DNA from: Streptomyces gardneri
Lineage (GTDB): Bacteria; Actinomycetota; Actinomycetes; Streptomycetales; Streptomycetaceae
NCBI RefSeq assembly: GCF_006539185.1
Contig: NZ_BJMN01000019.1
Coordinates: forward strand, 1-64,000
Direction of reading: 5' to 3'
Length of the DNA: 64,000 bases
Shown in pieces: positions 1-8,812 of this stretch (within the stretch, counting starts at the first letter, position 1; every line of letters begins with the position of its first letter). The translations under genes and the position numbers were made by a program. Under the pieces are notes generated by a model. The model saw only the letters and a program-made list of their open reading frames with translations. It was not told the origin of the DNA and did no database searches.

Positions 1-355
1 GATCGCGGCCAAGGGCTCCGCGGAGGCCGAGGCCATGCAGAAGAAGGCCGACGCCTTCGCCCGGTACGGCGACGCGGCCGTCCTCCAGATGCTCGTCGAG
101 GTCCTGCCGCAGGTCGTCGCCAAGGCGTCCGAGCCGCTGTCGGCCATCGACAAGATGACCGTCATCTCCACCGACGGAGCGAGCCAGTTGACCCGTACCG
201 TCACCGACAACGTCGCCCAGGGCATGGAACTCCTCTCCTCCACGACCGGAGTCGACCTCGCCTCCCTCCTCCAGGGCATCACCCAGAAGAAGCCGATGGC
301 TGAGCCCGCGCCCGCTCCGGCCGCCACCGGCACACCGGTCGAGATCACCGAGTAG
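1..355 (+). CDS. flotillin-like SPFH protein, C-terminal end only
   Basis: The reading frame is open from the first bases of the window, so this is the tail of a gene starting outside it. About 117 residues are visible. They begin with an Ala/Glu-rich stretch (AKGSAEAEAMQKKADAF) typical of the flotillin coiled coil, followed by the conserved flotillin tail (LVEVLPQVVAKASEPLSAID) and the motif KMTVISTDGA. The end is Ala/Pro-rich. Flotillins scaffold membrane microdomains at the inner face of the cytoplasmic membrane. The assignment is good for a partial gene; the N-terminal SPFH domain cannot be seen. A GTG-start small membrane ORF follows after 22 nt. Confidence 0.8.
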   Translation, partial: IAAKGSAEAEAMQKKADAFARYGDAAVLQMLVEVLPQVVAKASEPLSAIDKMTVISTDGASQLTRTVTDNVAQGMELLSSTTGVDLASLLQGITQKKPMAEPAPAPAATGTPVEITE

Positions 356-377
356 AACGTGACGGGAGGGGGACACG

Positions 378-916
378 GTGAGATCCAGTTTCAAGCTTCA
401 CGCAGGCATGCAACTGGCCCTCTCTGGAGTGGGATTGCTCGCCGCAGTCCTGGCCGCCGTGCCGCTCCTGCCTCCCTTCGCCGACGAGTGGCTGCTGCTC
501 GGCATCGGGCTCGCCCTGCTGGTACCCCTGCACCTGGCGACGCTCTTCCGCAGCATCGCGGTCGAACTGAGCAACAGGGGCTTCGCCGGCAACAAGGCGA
601 ACCAGGTGTCGGGCCCTGCCCCACCGCGTCCACGCACCGCTCGTGGGCGCGGGCCTCGCCGGGGCTTTCCTGGCCCACCGGAGCGTTGTGGGACGACCCG
701 GGCCTCCAGTGACTCGAGCCCGTGCGCGGGTACTACTCCGCGATCGACACCGTCGACCCTGACCGCAGGCTGATCTCGATCACCAGAAGTCAGTACGAGG
801 AGTTACGCAAGGACGACCAGCGGGTCGCGTTCGCGGCGTTCGGTCTCTTCGCGGCGGGTGGTGACGGCCTGACGCTCCTCTTCGGGAAGCTGGATTCCTG
901 GGTCGGCAGTCCATGA
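378..916 (+). pseudogene. small membrane protein, probably frameshifted
   Basis: A GTG start at 378 sits behind a good ribosome site (GGGAGGGGG). The first ~75 residues look like a real membrane protein, with two hydrophobic stretches (LALSGVGLLAAVLAAVPLL and LLLGIGLALLVPLHLATLF) and the ending FRSIAVELSNRGFAGNKANQ. After about position 605 this frame turns into Pro/Arg-rich shadow sequence. Another frame carries a helix-like LVGAGLAGAFLAHRSV, and from about 722 a third frame reads plausibly (YYSAIDTVDPDRRLISITRS). The simplest reading is one gene broken by two frameshifts. The family is not recognised, and sequencing errors cannot be excluded. Confidence 0.4.
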
Positions 917-1460
917 CCGCCGGCCCCCGCCACGGCAAGCCCTACAGCACCCGCAGTCGCCTGCACGCCGGCCGCTCTGGGCACCTACACCTTCGTACTG
1001 ATGGTGGTCCTGCACGACAGGGACGATGACCTCGGCACCTTCCCTCGCACTCTGGACGCCGGCGGCCGTAGGAGCCGGCGCCTTCCTGAGCCGTCGGCCG
1101 CTGCTCCACCGCACCCGACGACGAGCCGCCACTCGGCACCGCACCACGAGGACCACGAGCGAGCACAGCGAGGGGCTTGCATGTCATCGCGGAACGCCAG
1201 GCGCGACTTCCTGGAGAGCCCCGCCGGGATGGGCTTGTACCTCCTGTGGTCGGGCTGGACCGCGGCAAGCAGCGGCACCCCGACCTGGGTGCGGATCGGC
1301 TCCGGCGCCCTCGCCGCCGTATGCCTCGTCCTGCTGGTACGAACCCTGATCTCCCGTCATCACAGTCGGCAGTCGGCATGCGAGGCACACCGGGGCAGGA
1401 ACGACCGACACTTGACCCGCCCGCGTGATCAGGCGGGTCCATCTCGACACCGGGGGAATC
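917..1460. other. stretch without a confident gene
   Basis: About 540 nt lie between the broken membrane gene and the TrkA-type gene. One frame from an ATG at 1181 reads like a short membrane protein (SPAGMGLYLLWSGWTAASSG, then a hydrophobic GALAAVCLVLLVRTL). It has no stop of its own and runs into the next gene in another frame, so it is at best a remnant. The only clear structure is the inverted repeat at 1414-1439. Confidence 0.4.
1414..1439. promoter_or_regulatory. perfect 8-bp inverted repeat before the TrkA-type gene
   Basis: GACCCGCC (1414-1421) and GGCGGGTC (1432-1439) are perfect complements around a 10-nt loop, 21 nt upstream of the ATG at 1461. The repeat could be a hairpin ending upstream transcription, a leader structure or a regulator site. 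There is no T-run. A GTG at 1425 in the loop is in frame with the gene, but the ATG at 1461 has the better ribosome site. Confidence 0.5.
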
Positions 1461-3404
1461 ATGATCGCGCTACCGCACCAGGACGCCGGAGTTCCACGGG
1501 ACAGCGGCCACATGGTGGTCTGCGGCGACGACGGGCTCGCGCACCGACTCGCCGACGAGCTGCGAGACGTCTACCGCCAACGGGTCGTTCTCGTCGCTCC
1601 CGGCGACCAGGTCGAGGAGCGGGCGGGCGAGCAGCCCGCCGTGCGGTCCCGTGCGGCGCGGCTCCTGCGCCGGTCCGGCGGACCCGCCACCGAGGACACG
1701 CTCGGCAGCGCGCCCCCGCCGCTGCATGACGTCGTGTCATCCGCGCCGACCGAGGAGACGCTGCTGAGGGCCGGCGTCGACCGGGCTGCGGCCCTCGCCC
1801 TGCTCTACGAGGATGACGAGACCAACCTCCGCGCCGCGCTCGCCGCCCGCCGTCTCAGCCCGGGCCTGCGGCTCGTGGTCCGCATGTACAACCGCAAGCT
1901 GGGGCAGCAGCTGGAGGAACTCCTCGACCAGGCGGCCCTCTTGACCGCACCCGGAACCGACCGCGCGCTTCTCGATGCCTCCACCACCGTCCTGTCCGAC
2001 GCCGACACCGCGGCCCCCGCGCTCGCCGCCACCGCCGTCGCCGGGACGAGCAAGGTCGTCCAGGCCGACGGCGTCCTCCTGCGCGCCGCCGAACGCACCC
2101 CGCCCGGACGCGGCGAGGTACCGGACCCCGGCCTGTGCACCCTGGCCCTGCTGTCGTCCACCACCACCGACCCGGCGGGCACCGAGGGCTCGGAGGCCAG
2201 CGGCCCCCAGGGCCCCCTCCTCCTGCCCGACGACCGGGCCGTGGCGAGCGCCGCCGGACGGGGCAGCGTCGTCCTGGAGACCGTCCGGTACGCCGGTCCC
2301 GCCCTGTCCGCCCGGCGGATGGCCCGCCGGGGTGCGCCGCTGCGCGAGCTCTTCTCCAGCCGCCTGCGCTGGGCGCTCACCGGAATCGTCGTCTCCGTCC
2401 TCGTGCTGACGCTCACCACGATGCTGCTCACCGACGCCGATCCCGTGCAGGCCGCGTACATCACGCTGCTCGACCTGTTCTCCATCAACGACCCCGCGAT
2501 CGGCGCGCCGGTCACCCACCAGGTTCTCCAGCTCCTGACCGGCCTCGTCGGCCTCGCTCTCCTTCCTCTCCTGGTCGCCGGGGCACTGGAGGCGCTGGGC
2601 ACCTTCCGCGCCGCCGGAGCTCTACGTCGGCCGCCCCGCGGCCTGTCCGGCCACGTCGTCCTCCTCGGCCTGGGCAAGATCGGAACCCGGGTCCTCGCCC
2701 GGCTGCGGGAACTCGACATCCCGGTCGTGTGCGTCGAGGAGGATCCCGACGCCCGCGGCATCCCGCTCGCCCGCGGCCTGGGCATCCCCGTCGTCCTCGG
2801 CGACGTCACCGAGGACGGCGTCCTGGAGGCCGCCAAGGTGCACCGGGCGCACGCGCTGCTCGCCCTCACCAGCTCCGACACCACCAACCTGGAGGCCGCG
2901 CTCTACGCCCGTACGGTCAAGGCAGATCTGCGCGTGGCCCTGCGCCTGTACGACGACGACTTCGCCACCGCCGTCTACCGCACCCTGCGCGCGGCGCACC
3001 CCGACGCCCTCACGCGCAGCCGAAGCGTCACCCACCTCGCCGCACCCGCCTTCGCCGGAGCCATGATGGGCCGCCAGATCCTCGGCGCAATCCCCGTCGA
3101 ACGCAAGGTCCTGCTCTTCGCCGCCCTCCTCGTGGCCGGCCACCCCCAGCTGGAGGGCCACACCGTCGCCGACGCCTTCCGACCCGGCGCATGGCGCGTC
3201 CTCGCCCTCGACACCGCCGCCCCCACGACTCGCCGCCCCGACCTCGCCTCCTCACATCAGGCAGGTGACGAACCTCAGCTCCTGTGGGAGCTGCACCCCG
3301 GCTACGTCCTGCATCCCGAGGACCGCGTCGTCATCGCCGCCACCCGCCGCGGCCTCGCCGAGCTCCTGAGCACCTCACGCCAGCCCCGTACCGCCATGCC
3401 GTAG
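1461..3404 (+). CDS. TrkA/RCK-domain ion-channel-like protein (CASTOR/POLLUX type)
   Basis: 647 residues from the ATG at 1461, which has GGGGGA just upstream. The N-terminal part holds a degenerate nucleotide-binding fold (MVVCGDDGLAHRLADEL). At about residues 300-380 are two hydrophobic helices around a short loop (GIVVSVLVLTLTTMLLT ... LLTGLVGLALLPLLVAGAL). A clear second TrkA-N domain follows, with the NAD-binding motif VVLLGLGKIGTRVLARL and the acidic end of strand two (VCVEEDP). This layout matches the Streptomyces proteins related to the CASTOR/POLLUX channels, which gate a cation pore by nucleotide binding. The ion carried cannot be told. The gene stands alone and appears intact. Confidence 0.8.
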   Translation: MIALPHQDAGVPRDSGHMVVCGDDGLAHRLADELRDVYRQRVVLVAPGDQVEERAGEQPAVRSRAARLLRRSGGPATEDTLGSAPPPLHDVVSSAPTEETLLRAGVDRAAALALLYEDDETNLRAALAARRLSPGLRLVVRMYNRKLGQQLEELLDQAALLTAPGTDRALLDASTTVLSDADTAAPALAATAVAGTSKVVQADGVLLRAAERTPPGRGEVPDPGLCTLALLSSTTTDPAGTEGSEASGPQGPLLLPDDRAVASAAGRGSVVLETVRYAGPALSARRMARRGAPLRELFSSRLRWALTGIVVSVLVLTLTTMLLTDADPVQAAYITLLDLFSINDPAIGAPVTHQVLQLLTGLVGLALLPLLVAGALEALGTFRAAGALRRPPRGLSGHVVLLGLGKIGTRVLARLRELDIPVVCVEEDPDARGIPLARGLGIPVVLGDVTEDGVLEAAKVHRAHALLALTSSDTTNLEAALYARTVKADLRVALRLYDDDFATAVYRTLRAAHPDALTRSRSVTHLAAPAFAGAMMGRQILGAIPVERKVLLFAALLVAGHPQLEGHTVADAFRPGAWRVLALDTAAPTTRRPDLASSHQAGDEPQLLWELHPGYVLHPEDRVVIAATRRGLAELLSTSRQPRTAMP

Positions 3405-3534
3405 CCAAGAACTGCCGTGGTCTCCCACTGAGCCGCACCGCTGCACCCCGGCCGGGCACTCGTATGCGGTGCTCGTCGACCGGGCGAAGAGCCGGTAGGC
3501 GAGGTGGGCGACGCTGCCTCCAGAACGGCCACAC

Positions 3535-4213
3535 CTACGACGAAACAGCCGCCTTCCAGCAGTCCTCAGCAGAGCTCAGAGCAGCGGCGGCTTGACTCTT
3601 ATCCGCGTGGGATGTCTTGTCCGTGATGATCGCGTCGGGCCTGCGGCGGGGCCGTCCGGCGCCGGCCCGGGGCACCCTCACCTCGTCCATGACCTCGTCG
3701 AAGACGGTGGAGTCGTTGACGTTACCGGGCGTGACGACGACGGCCAGGGGCAGGCCACGGCCGTCGCAGGCGAGATGGACCTTGGTGGTCAGCCCACCGC
3801 GGGACCGGCCGAGCGCCTCGCCAGCCGTCGCGCATGCCGGATCTTCCAGTTCGTCCCCTGCCGCCGCCCCTTTTTGCGGGCTCCGGCGGCGTGCTGGTGG
3901 GCTCGGTTGATCGTGGAGTCGACCGAAACCATCCACTCCACGGCTCCGACGCAGTCGTCCCGGACCTGGACCTGCTCCAGCAGGCGGGCCCAGGTGCCGT
4001 CCGCCTCCCAGCGGGCGAACCGCTCATAGACCGTCTGCCACGGCCCATAGCGTTCCGGCAGGTCACGCCACGAAGCACCGGTCCGCAACCGCCACAACAC
4101 CCGTTGATCACCTGCCGATGATCCCGCCACGGACGACCTCGCCCGTCAACACCCGGCAACAACGGCGCTATCCGCTCCCACGCCGCATCCGTCAGCTCAC
4201 CACGACCCACCAC
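3535..4213 (-). pseudogene. IS5-family transposase, truncated and frameshifted
   Basis: The coding remnant starts at one of two adjacent GTG codons near 4213. It reads GRGELTDAAWERIAPLLPG, then in other frames WRLRTGASWRDLPERYGPW, VDSTINRAHQHAAGARKKG and GLTTKVHLACDGRGLPLAVV up to DAIITDK. This is the N-terminal and central part of the DDE transposases of the IS5 group common in Streptomyces, including the first catalytic Asp region (VDSTINRAHQH). After ITDK the homology stops, and unrelated residues run to a stop at 3535. At least one frameshift separates the two halves, and the C-terminal catalytic Glu region is gone, so it cannot be active. Confidence 0.85.
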
Positions 4214-4238
4214 AAGATCAATTATCAGACACGTCCTA
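3606..4238 (-). mobile_element. remnant of an IS5-type insertion sequence
   Basis: The left end, in the transposase direction, is recognisable at about 4215-4238. On the minus strand it reads GGACGTGTCTGATAATTGAT, like the terminal repeat of Streptomyces IS5-type elements. The matching right end is not present where the transposase breaks off near 3606, so the element has lost its far end by deletion. It lies between the TrkA-type gene and a deleted SPFH gene. Confidence 0.7.
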
Positions 4239-4254
4239 GACGCCTGACGCATGC

Positions 4255-4627
4255 CTGCATCGGCTGGCCCCGACGGCTTTCCGCCGCAGGCTCCACAGCA
4301 AGGAAGCAGGGCTCCGGACGCAAGCTTCCGTGATCGAGCATGTGGAGGACCACAGCGTCATGTGCCACTGTGCGTCATGGCGGAGCGTGGAGCCACCCGA
4401 CGCACGCGGACCTTACCGCACGCCGCCGCTGAGCCACCGGCGGCGGACGAGCGGCCACGGGGCCGGGCGGCGGCGATACAGGCCCTGTCGGCCCTACCGT
4501 ACGGCGGTTCCAGTGGGGCAGCCTCGCAGTGGGACCGGGAAACGGTTCTGCGCCACAGACGCCCGGCTCAGGCGATGCTTCGTTCTGACGGCCGCTCGCC
4601 GCAGCGCATCCTGCTTGGGAGCGAGAC
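4255..4627. other. intergenic stretch upstream of the SPFH relic
   Basis: No gene is seen. Near 4487 a GGCCCT-GTC-GGCCCT element occurs; on the minus strand it reads AGGGCC-GACA-GGGCCT, an imperfect palindrome similar in layout to the one at 16809-16825. It may be part of the promoter of the following gene. A ribosome site GGGAGCGAG precedes the ATG at 4628. Confidence 0.35.
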
Positions 4628-5273
4628 ATGACCATTCTGATCACCGTCGTGGTGGTGCTGGTCGTCCTGGTAATGATCACGCTCGCGATGGCGGTACGTA
4701 TCGTCCGGCAGTACGAGCGGGGCGTCCTCTTCCGGTTCGGCCGGCTGATCGGCACGCGCGAGCCCGGGCTGCGGTTCATCATCCCGTTCGTCGACGGACC
4801 GCATCAACCTGGACATCCGTCAGATGCTTGACGTGACCACTACGGAGTGGGGTGTCGAGGTCACGCTGGTCGAGCTCAAGGACATCCAGCTGCCGGAGTC
4901 CATGAAGCGCGCGATGGCCCGACAGGCCGAGGCCGAGCGGGAGAAGCGCGCCAAGATCATCAGCGCTGAGGGGGAGTCCCTCGCCGCTGCCGCCCTGGGT
5001 GACGCCTCCGACACGATGATGGCTCACCCGCTCGCCCTGCAACTTCGCAACCTGCAGAGCCTGATCGAGATCGGTGTGGGCAAGAACACCACCGTGGTCT
5101 TCCCCGCACCGCTGATGAGCACCATCGGGGACCTCGGCGCCTTCCTCGCCCGCGAAGCGACCGCCGCCGCCACGGCGCGGCCCGCCCCCAAGCCCGTATC
5201 GGCATTCGACCTGGGCAAGCCGGCCGGCGTGGCGGCACCGGACGAGGTGGCCGAAGCCAAGCGTTTTGCGTAG
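4628..5273 (+). pseudogene. SPFH/band 7 (slipin-stomatin type) gene with internal deletion
   Basis: The N-terminus is intact: a membrane helix (ILITVVVVLVVLVMITLAM) and the typical YERGVLFRFGRLIGTREPG and FIIPFVD. The frame then breaks at about 4798. The text resumes in another frame with DRINLDIRQMLDVTTTEWGV and runs to a normal C-terminus (LKDIQLPESMKRAMARQAEA, then VVFPAPLM). In intact slipins about 80 residues lie between FIIPFVDR and TDRINLDIR, so most of the SPFH domain is missing and the reading frame is lost. The junction (GTCGACGGACCGCATC) shares GACC-type microhomology between both sides, which suggests a recombination deletion. The product cannot be functional. Confidence 0.85.
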
Positions 5274-5436
5274 GCGCGAGCACGCGGTCGCCCACGGCAC
5301 GCGGTGCCCCCGACGGTGGGGCCGGACAGATCCCGGAGCAGGCCGAGCACGAGGAGTTTGTCCGCAGACGTCGGCCTCCGTAGAGGGGGACGCGGCGACT
5401 GTGGACCCGTCACGCATCTGACGTTGGGAGAGCACC

Positions 5437-6591
5437 ATGCGGCCGACGTTCGTTCTGGGACGGATCGCAGGGGTCCGGATCGGAGTCCACTGGAGCGTTC
5501 TGCTCATTTTCGCCGTGATCGCCCTCGGGCTCGCGGAGGGCCGTCTGCCCGAGGCGCACCCGGGCCACGGCTGGCCGGCGTACTGGGCGGCAGGGATCCT
5601 GACCGCCGTGGTCTTCTTCGCTTCTCTGCTCGCGCACGAGCTGGCGCACGCGATCGTCGCCCGGCGTAACGGGGTCGAGGTGGACGACATCGTCCTGTGG
5701 CTGCTCGGCGGTGTGGCACGGCTCAAGGCGGAGGCGCCGAACCCGGCGGCGGAGCTGCGGATCGCGGGCGTCGGTCCCCTGGTCAGCCTCGTTCTGGGCG
5801 GGCTCTTCACGCTTGCCGCGTGGCTGCTCGACACGACGGCCGCGCCGGGGCTGGCCGTCGAGGCGCTGGCCTGGCTCGCGGCGATCAACATCCTGCTGGC
5901 GGTGTTCAACGTCGTTCCGGCCGCTCCGTTGGACGGCGGGCGCCTGCTGCGTGCCTTCCTGTGGTGGCGTACGGGAGACCGGCTGCGCGCGACCGCGGGC
6001 GCGACGGCGGCCGGTCGCGCTTTCGGCTGGTTCCTGACGGTGGTGGGACTGTTCCTGTTCGTGCGGGGAGACGTCTTCGGCGGACTGTGGCTGGCGATGA
6101 TCGGCTGGTTCCTGGTTGCCGCGGCCACCATGGAGGGGCAGCAGGCACAGCTGCGTGCCGTTCTCGCCGGCATTCCGGTACGGCAGGCCATGACACCGGA
6201 TCCGGTCACGGTTCCCGTCGGCCTCACGGTGGCGGCCTTCCTGGCCGACCCGCAGTACCGGTTTCGCCATTCGGCCTTTCCGGTGACCGGCGACGGCTCC
6301 GCGCCCGTCGGCCTCATGACTCTGGACTTGGCCAGGAGGGTGCCGGAGGACCGGCAGCACGCCGTGACGGTGGAGCGGGTCATGCTGCCGCTGACGGAGG
6401 TCACGGTCGTCGGCGCGGACGATCCCCTGGCGGACCTGCTGCCGCGCATGCAGCCGGGCGCCGAGCATCGGGCCCTGGTGCTCGACCGGAAGAGGCTGGT
6501 CGGCATCGTCTCCGCGTCGGACGTCAGCCGCACGGTCACGTGGCTGATGACGAGCGTCCCGCGCGGTGGCGGCGGAGGCCGGGGTACGTAA
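5437..6591 (+). CDS. site-2 protease (M50 family) with CBS domain pair
   Basis: 384 residues with ribosome site GGGAGAG ahead of the ATG. Six or so membrane helices carry the zinc motif HELAH (H67, E68, H71) and the third ligand in NVVPAAPLDGGR (D166), as in intramembrane metalloproteases of the Rip/SpoIVFB group. From about residue 245 two CBS motifs follow (VRQAMTPDPVTVPVGLTVA and VERVMLPLTEVTVV ... LVGIVSASDVSR), which would bind adenosine nucleotides and gate activity. It should cut a membrane-bound substrate, perhaps an anti-sigma factor or other stress regulator; none is adjacent. A Gly-rich tail ends the protein. All catalytic residues are present. Confidence 0.9.
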   Translation: MRPTFVLGRIAGVRIGVHWSVLLIFAVIALGLAEGRLPEAHPGHGWPAYWAAGILTAVVFFASLLAHELAHAIVARRNGVEVDDIVLWLLGGVARLKAEAPNPAAELRIAGVGPLVSLVLGGLFTLAAWLLDTTAAPGLAVEALAWLAAINILLAVFNVVPAAPLDGGRLLRAFLWWRTGDRLRATAGATAAGRAFGWFLTVVGLFLFVRGDVFGGLWLAMIGWFLVAAATMEGQQAQLRAVLAGIPVRQAMTPDPVTVPVGLTVAAFLADPQYRFRHSAFPVTGDGSAPVGLMTLDLARRVPEDRQHAVTVERVMLPLTEVTVVGADDPLADLLPRMQPGAEHRALVLDRKRLVGIVSASDVSRTVTWLMTSVPRGGGGGRGT

Positions 6592-6820
6592 TGCCCCTAC
6601 GTCTACGTCGGCGTGCAGAGGTCCGGCGAACGCGTGCACTGTCCTGCCGATGGATCAGGAAACGCCGATCCTGCACGTGGGACGTCCGCCTCTGCGTGTC
6701 CGGACTCATGCGACCTAGGAGGCGATCACGGAAGAGCCGCAGGCAGTCCGGTCTGATGCGGCGGTCGCCTGCGCGGCCCTCCGGAGAGGACTTCCCGAGT
6801 CCTACTTCTTCCGCTTAGTG

Positions 6821-6838
6821 CCGCCGCCTTCGCGGCGG
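6821..6838. promoter_or_regulatory. short GC hairpin in the leader of the flavodoxin gene
   Basis: CCGCCGC (6821-6827), loop CTTC, GCGGCGG (6832-6838). It lies 23 nt before the ATG at 6862 and just ahead of the ribosome site (ACGGAGGC). It could be the end of upstream transcription or a leader hairpin; there is no T-run. Confidence 0.4.
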
Positions 6839-6861
6839 ACCCCAGACACGGAGGCAGAACC

Positions 6862-7404
6862 ATGGTATGTGTACGCGTCCTGTACGCCTCCGAGCATCAC
6901 TCCACGCAGGAGATCGCCTCACGGATCGGCGCTCGGCTGAGAACTCACGGCCACCATGTCGACGTGCGGGAGCTGGCCTCGGCCCTCGGCGGGCAGGGGC
7001 TCCCGCGGGCTGACGCGTTCGTCATGGGGAGCGCGGTTCATGACGGAGCCTGGCTGCCGACGGCGGAAGCCGCCGTCCGGGTCGGCGCCGAGGGGTTGCG
7101 TGAGCAGCCGGTGTGGATGTTCAGCGTCGGGATGTCCGCCGCCCTGCCCAGGCTCTTGCGCCTGCTGGCCGACCGCGCCGTGCAGCCGCGTGTCGCCGCG
7201 CTCGTCGACGTCGTCAATCCCCGGGAGCATCGACGCTTCTCGGGCGTGATCCGGCGCGAACACCTGGACCGCAAGGGGGCTGTGCTCTTTTCTCTGCTCG
7301 GCTGTCGTTACGGAGACCACCGGGACTGGGCGGCGGTCGAGGCATGGGCGGACGACATCGCAAGGCAGCTCACGGCCCTGCCCGCACGCGGCCCCGCAGA
7401 CTGA
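6862..7404 (+). CDS. flavodoxin-domain protein
   Basis: 180 residues. The N-terminus VRVLYASEHHSTQEIASRI is the FMN-phosphate loop of the flavodoxin fold (consensus T/S-x-T/H-G-x-T), followed by the second strand and a loop with DAFVMGSAVHDGAWLPTAEA. The C-terminal half (VWMFSVGMSAALPRLLRLL) resembles the HemG-like or menaquinone-dependent protoporphyrinogen oxidase group often found in actinobacterial stress clusters. It probably binds FMN and moves electrons in the cytoplasm; the partner is unknown. It faces a DUF302 gene on the opposite strand. Confidence 0.8.
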   Translation: MVCVRVLYASEHHSTQEIASRIGARLRTHGHHVDVRELASALGGQGLPRADAFVMGSAVHDGAWLPTAEAAVRVGAEGLREQPVWMFSVGMSAALPRLLRLLADRAVQPRVAALVDVVNPREHRRFSGVIRREHLDRKGAVLFSLLGCRYGDHRDWAAVEAWADDIARQLTALPARGPAD

Positions 7405-7465
7405 CGGCCTCCCACGGCCGATGGCCCTCGCGGAGGGCAGGTCGGCCGGCACGGTGTTCGCCCGC

Positions 7466-7864
7466 TCACGCACCGCCTTCCGCGAGGGAGGCGAGTGCGG
7501 CGTCGAGGCGGCGAGAAGCCTCCTCCGCGACCGGGGCCATGGCGTCGACGCCGGTGAGAGCGACCATGGTGGAGGGGTCGATCGCCTGGACGATCACCTG
7601 GTCGCCGTCGGTGCGGACCACGACGTTGCAGGGCAGGAGCAGCCCGACCGAGCGGTCGGCGTCCAGCGCCTGCCGGGCGAGCGGGGGATTGCATGCCCCG
7701 AGGATCAGATAGGGCTCCATGTCGTGGTCGAGCTTCGCCTTGAGCGTGGCCTGGACGTCGATCTCGGTCAGGATGCCGAAGCCCTGCTCCGTCAGTGCAC
7801 GGCGAACGGCCTCCACGGTCGCCTCGAAGGTCCCCGCCGGCTTGACGGTGCGGTCGTACGGCAT
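7466..7864 (-). CDS. DUF302 domain protein
   Basis: 132 residues from the ATG at 7864, preceded by GGTGGAG. The sequence has the DUF302 pattern: an N-terminal helix (GTFEATVEAVRRALTEQGFG), ILTEIDVQATLKAKL, PYLILGACNPPLARQALDAD and LLLPCNVVVR with a single Cys. DUF302 proteins are small alpha-beta proteins of unknown biochemical role, often next to redox or stress genes, which fits the flavodoxin neighbour. The C-terminal part is Ala/Glu-rich. It appears complete. Confidence 0.85.
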   Translation of the reverse strand: MPYDRTVKPAGTFEATVEAVRRALTEQGFGILTEIDVQATLKAKLDHDMEPYLILGACNPPLARQALDADRSVGLLLPCNVVVRTDGDQVIVQAIDPSTMVALTGVDAMAPVAEEASRRLDAALASLAEGGA

Positions 7865-8221
7865 GCTCTCCACCTCACTGTTCCGATGATGACAACCTCG
7901 TCGGCACGTGTCTGGCCCCGGTCGTCGTGCTGCTATACGGGCGGTTCGGGCCGGGCCGCGACCAACAGCATGATGCCCTGACCGCACTCCTCCGGAGGCG
8001 AACCACCCCGGCGGTGTCAAACCCGTTCGCTCCGGATCTTCTGTTCGCCCCCTGCCTGTACGCGGACTCGACAGGGGCGCTGTACATCGGTGGCGTACGG
8101 CGTGGTCCGGCGCTGCCGCTTTCGATGTGCCGGACCGCCGCCGCACGCCTTCCCCGCCGGCGGACCAGCGATGTGCGGGTCGCGGTTCACCTCCGCGAAA
8201 CGATGATTCTCAGGACTGCTC
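7865..8221. other. intergenic stretch with an 8-bp inverted repeat
   Basis: No gene is supported. An inverted repeat GGTCCGGC (8104-8111) and GCCGGACC (8129-8136) flanks a 17-nt centre. The stretch should hold the promoter of the DUF302 gene on one side and that of the ftsH relic on the other. Confidence 0.35.
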
Positions 8222-8561
8222 ATGCTGCGCGTCGTCGCGCCGATCCAAATAGGCGGACCTGTCAGCCCCCGGGAAGGGTCGTTCGGCCCGCTGCGTGAGC
8301 CGCCCAGGCCGTCGGAGCCCTCGCCGAAGCCCTCCTGGACGCGTTGGCTGCTGCCCATCGTCACACTGGCGGTCCTGCTCGTGGTCCTGCTGCGTGTCCC
8401 CTCGTCCCCGCAAGGTGCGGAGCTGTCGTACAGCGACTTCCTCGGCAGAGTGGGCGCTGGCCAGGTCAAGACGGTCGACATCAACGACACGGGCGCGATC
8501 AGCGGAACCCTTAAGGACGGCGGGAAGTTCACCACCCGGATCCCCACGGCCCTGGACAACA
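8222..8561 (+). pseudogene. ftsH fragment: N-terminal membrane and extracytoplasmic part
   Basis: About 113 residues are FtsH-like: a Pro-rich start, one membrane helix (WLLPIVTLAVLLVVLLRV), then the FtsH_ext pattern LSYSDFLGRVGAGQVKTVDI and GTLKDGGKFTTRIPTALDN. After position 8561 the frame continues without any FtsH character, so the second membrane helix, AAA+ domain and zinc protease are missing here. A small piece of the protease domain is found nearby on the opposite strand (8700-8812). Together these suggest a gene broken by an inversion and deletions. No clear ribosome site precedes the ATG at 8222. Confidence 0.8.
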
Positions 8562-8699
8562 GCCGCTCATCGTGGATCGCCCTCGATCGCCGCATCATGG
8601 TCGCCCCCTGCGCGTTTGCGGGCGTCGCCGCACGGGGGCGCGGGGGACGGTGTCGGTTTCCCTGTCGCCCCGGGGTGGTGGCCGTCCGGCCGCTGTTGC

Positions 8700-8812
8700 T
8701 GGAGTACCTCCAGGACCATGGACTCGCGGACCATGCGGACGGCGATCTGGGTGGCGCCGGCCAGATCGTCGGCGGCACCGGTCGAGCCCTCGCCGACCGT
8801 TTCGCGTCCGGA
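8700..8812 (-). pseudogene. ftsH fragment: short piece of the protease domain, inverted
   Basis: On the minus strand the frame reads GEGSTGAADDLAGATQIAVR followed by MVRESMVLEVLQ. This matches the FtsH peptidase segment STGAxxDLxxATxIAxxMV that lies after the zinc site. It is about 38 codons long with no start or end of its own. It is joined directly to the pyrH-like remnant and lies in opposite orientation to the ftsH N-terminal fragment just upstream. Confidence 0.7.

Noticed and set aside
1181..1729. A possible small membrane protein starting MSSRNARRDFLESPAG
   Set aside because: The frame has no natural stop before running into the TrkA-type gene in another frame, and the ribosome site is weak. 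It is kept only as a remark on the intergenic stretch.
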